A stretch of DNA of 64,000 nucleotides. It comes from Phycisphaerae bacterium (lineage in GTDB: Bacteria > Planctomycetota > Phycisphaerae > Sedimentisphaerales > Anaerobacaceae). The number at the start of each line of letters is the position of its first letter. Positions within the stretch are counted from its first letter, which is position 1. The translations under genes were made by a program, and so were the position numbers. A model generated the notes under the pieces. That model did not search any database. It was not told the DNA's origin and worked only from the letters and a program-made list of their open reading frames with translations. This document shows positions 62,055-64,000 of this stretch, one piece after another. Location of the stretch: NCBI GenBank assembly GCA_028714855.1, contig JAQTLP010000001.1, forward strand, positions 126,572 to 190,571, written 5' to 3'.

Positions 62055-62603
62055 GTGGCAAAGAAGAAAAAACAATCTCTGGCTGCACTGTATATTATTT
62101 TAATCGCAACAGCGGTGGTAATTTTATTAGTCAGGCATTTTCATATCAAGAATTTTTGTATCATAGAGCCGGATATCCTTTATACCAGCGGCCAGCCGCG
62201 GGGAATGGACTATACCCGCCTGCTCTATAGATATCATATCGCCACAATTATCAACCTGCGCTCCCAGGCAGAGCACCGCAACAGAAACTGGTATAACGAA
62301 GAAGTAACCTGGGTCAGGAACAATGGCGTTAAATATATCGAATTGCCTATGGATAAGAATAACCCTTTTCCTGACTGGCAAACTATCGACAGGTTTTTTA
62401 ACACAATGTCTGACAAAACCAACCTGCCGGTTCTCCTGCACGGAAGCGGAGATGATGAGAGGGTTGCTATGCTCACAGCGGTGTGGCTGAGTAAAAGTCA
62501 AAAATATACCGCCGGGGAAATCACATCGATAGTAAAAAAAATTGTAAACCGGCGCGAACTGACAAAAGCTGAGACGGAATATATCCGTTCTCTAACAGAA
62601 TGA
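62055..62603 (+). CDS. Membrane-anchored dual-specificity phosphatase-like protein without the catalytic Cys
   Basis: A 182-residue protein starting at GTG 62055, two bases after the GT2 stop. One N-terminal membrane helix (LAALYIILIATAVVILLVRH), then a DSP-like domain: ILYTSGQPRGMDYTRLL, IATIINLRSQAEHR and IELPMDKNNPFPDW are typical of the group. The P-loop, normally HCx5R, reads LLHGSGDDER (H129, Gly130 in place of Cys, R136). Without the Cys it should not work as a PTP; it may bind a phosphorylated lipid or sugar. The rest of the fold seems preserved. Confidence 0.8.
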   Translation: MAKKKKQSLAALYIILIATAVVILLVRHFHIKNFCIIEPDILYTSGQPRGMDYTRLLYRYHIATIINLRSQAEHRNRNWYNEEVTWVRNNGVKYIELPMDKNNPFPDWQTIDRFFNTMSDKTNLPVLLHGSGDDERVAMLTAVWLSKSQKYTAGEITSIVKKIVNRRELTKAETEYIRSLTE

Positions 62604-62613
62604 AAATACCCCG

Positions 62614-64000
62614 CTAAGTGTCGCTGTCCTTTTTTATCAGCGGGGCTGATTTGTGAAATAATGCTCCGCTTACCTCTCGCCAGCCCGAATTTTCTTTGCG
62701 ATACACCTCTCTGAAACGGTTATCCTGAGTCAATTCTTTCATGTAACCTGAGGCTGCTGCAATCCAGTACCCCCTTTGATAACAGTTGTATAATTCATCC
62801 GCATCCGATACTACCGGAACAGTTGTGCCGAAATAGTGTACAAAGTTGCTCGATACGTGTTTATAAACGACGATGTTTTCAGTCGGCGGGACTATCTGCG
62901 CCACTTTTTTGGAGAAGTCTCGCGAATATCTAAACTCGTCCGTAGAAGCTGCAAAGCTCGCGTATGAAATCATACTCACGACAAGAACACCGGCGAAAAC
63001 CGCCGTACAACCCCAGCCGTTTTTCCCTTTGGCGAACAACGCAGCTATTATGGCAGCAGCTACTATCGTTGCCGACGCAAGTATTAACATCTTGTGAAGA
63101 TTCACAGGGCTTATTTTGGCTACGCAAATGGTCGCTATGATAATGCCGACAACTACAACTGCAAGATGTCCCTGGAACATTTTTACGGCAAATTTGTGCT
63201 CGTATGCTTTTTGACTGAAGACCATATCCTCAAGAAGAATGCCAATCAAAATTGCCATGGCAGGCATTGAAGGCAGAATATAATGCTGGCGTTTGCCTGC
63301 ATTGATAGTAAGAAACACCAGGTTCACAACGAACCACAACCACAAAAACAGCATCACAGGCCGCTTCTTGTTCCAAACCTTGTAGAAAGGAGCGGCCAGC
63401 GCCAGCGGTAAGAAAGCGGCCCAAGGCGCTATGTATCTGAACATTATGAGAAAATAGAAATAAGGCGGATAATCTCCTTTTGCATAAGTTCCGAAGAAAC
63501 GGTCGACAAATTCATGCTTCCATACCATTAAGTCCCAGTTTACTTTGTGAGCGATAGCCAGCGGCCACGGCAATACGATGGCCAGAAAAATAATCACCCC
63601 TGCCACTGATACCCAGTTAAATAGTTTCCTCCATTGCCGGAATATGGCAACGTAGAAAAACAGTGGAATCAGGACAAGCGGCAGCGGAGCAGGCCCTTTG
63701 GCCAGGTTACCAAGAGCAAAACTTATCCAGAAGACAAGCATATATACAATCTGCTTATTCCGGTCTTTTGCAATAACTGCCGAGTAGAAACTTAGAAAGC
63801 ACAGCAAAACAAAAAACATCAGAGCCATCTCCGGTCGGGCACTGTGGGAATAGCGGAGATAGCACAGCGATGTTGCCCAAACAGCCCCCGAAATTACTGC
63901 AATGCGAAAAGATAGCCACAGATTTACAAAGTACAGAATGGCGACAACAGAAAGCACCGCAAAGATAACGCTTGGCATCCGTGCGGCGAACTCATCAACC
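62614..64000 (-). CDS. ArnT/PMT-like membrane glycosyltransferase (N-terminus outside window)
   Basis: At least 461 residues; the frame stays open to the window edge (VDEFAARMPSVIFAVL), so the start and the first periplasmic loop lie beyond it. Visible are about ten membrane helices, the RYSHSARPEMALMFF segment typical of GT39/GT83 proteins near the second helix, LGNLAKGPAPLPLV, and a C-terminal periplasmic domain (residues about 360-450). The family takes a sugar from a polyprenyl-phosphate donor. It is convergent (10-bp gap) with the pseudophosphatase gene, near the GtrB-like donor-forming enzyme. Confidence 0.85.
   Translation of the reverse strand, partial: VDEFAARMPSVIFAVLSVVAILYFVNLWLSFRIAVISGAVWATSLCYLRYSHSARPEMALMFFVLLCFLSFYSAVIAKDRNKQIVYMLVFWISFALGNLAKGPAPLPLVLIPLFFYVAIFRQWRKLFNWVSVAGVIIFLAIVLPWPLAIAHKVNWDLMVWKHEFVDRFFGTYAKGDYPPYFYFLIMFRYIAPWAAFLPLALAAPFYKVWNKKRPVMLFLWLWFVVNLVFLTINAGKRQHYILPSMPAMAILIGILLEDMVFSQKAYEHKFAVKMFQGHLAVVVVGIIIATICVAKISPVNLHKMLILASATIVAAAIIAALFAKGKNGWGCTAVFAGVLVVSMISYASFAASTDEFRYSRDFSKKVAQIVPPTENIVVYKHVSSNFVHYFGTTVPVVSDADELYNCYQRGYWIAAASGYMKELTQDNRFREVYRKENSGWREVSGALFHKSAPLIKKDSDT

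Noticed and set aside
1-64000. tRNA, rRNA or CRISPR arrays
   Set aside because: No cloverleaf, rRNA-like segment or regularly spaced repeat array was recognised by eye; a covariance-model scan would be needed to exclude a hidden tRNA.

Overview
The window looks like a chromosomal piece from a bacterium of the PVC group, most likely a planctomycete of the Phycisphaerae/Sedimentisphaerales type. This is inferred from gene families, not from a marker-gene comparison. Clues are a PEP-CTERM protein, a dockerin-repeat secreted protein, an N-methylated pseudopilin with the C-terminal H-x10-DG motif common in planctomycetes, a cmk-plsC gene fusion, an autotransporter (so a two-membrane envelope) and a meso-DAP-type murE/murF/mraY set. 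No rRNA, tRNA or CRISPR array was recognised.

Layout. 1-4.5 kb: the 3' part of a repeat-rich autotransporter and a PEP-CTERM protein. 4.5-11.5 kb: a leftward housekeeping run (GAF-SpoIIE phosphatase, cmk-plsC, ispH, rpsA, group-2 sigma factor, apt). 11.6-18.3 kb: acylphosphatase, an ECF sigma factor translationally coupled to an anti-sigma protein with four zinc-binding (ZAS) motifs, then three leftward secreted-protein genes, one of which joins a C39 peptidase domain to a double-glycine-leader-like segment and a cysteine-rich tail. 18.5-23.8 kb: an isolated phage head module (portal, scaffold-like, SU10-type capsid, adaptor-like, membrane protein with an in-frame amber codon, lipoprotein) with no visible terminase, tail or integrase. 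24-31.5 kb: small membrane and STAS-like proteins, DUF503, then a leftward purine cluster (thioesterase, purF, purM, and a second PurF-like protein lacking the catalytic cysteine). 31.6-41.8 kb: PpiC foldase, amidase-like protein, ASCH protein, rmuC, TlpA-like thioredoxin, SDR, recJ, transglutaminase. 41.9-47.9 kb: murE-murF-mraY and a DUF2157/GDYXXLXY pair. 48-54 kb: groESL, a receiver-like protein, and a three-gene trehalose-synthase-type cluster. 54-59 kb: catalase, a tiny entericidin-like lipoprotein, a small GIY-YIG-like protein, a Ser/Thr kinase with a zinc ribbon, and about 1.4 kb of noncoding DNA rich in hairpins and short repeats. 59-64 kb: prenyltransferase, ChbG/HpnK deacetylase, GT2 glycosyltransferase, a membrane-anchored pseudophosphatase, and a convergent ArnT/PMT-like transferase running off the end.

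The most unusual items are the C39-peptidase/leader/cysteine-rich fusion at 15531-17336, the four-fold ZAS anti-sigma protein at 12930-14606, the two catalytically altered paralogues (PurF-like with Ser in place of Cys; phosphatase with Gly in place of Cys), and the orphan capsid module with its amber-interrupted gene.
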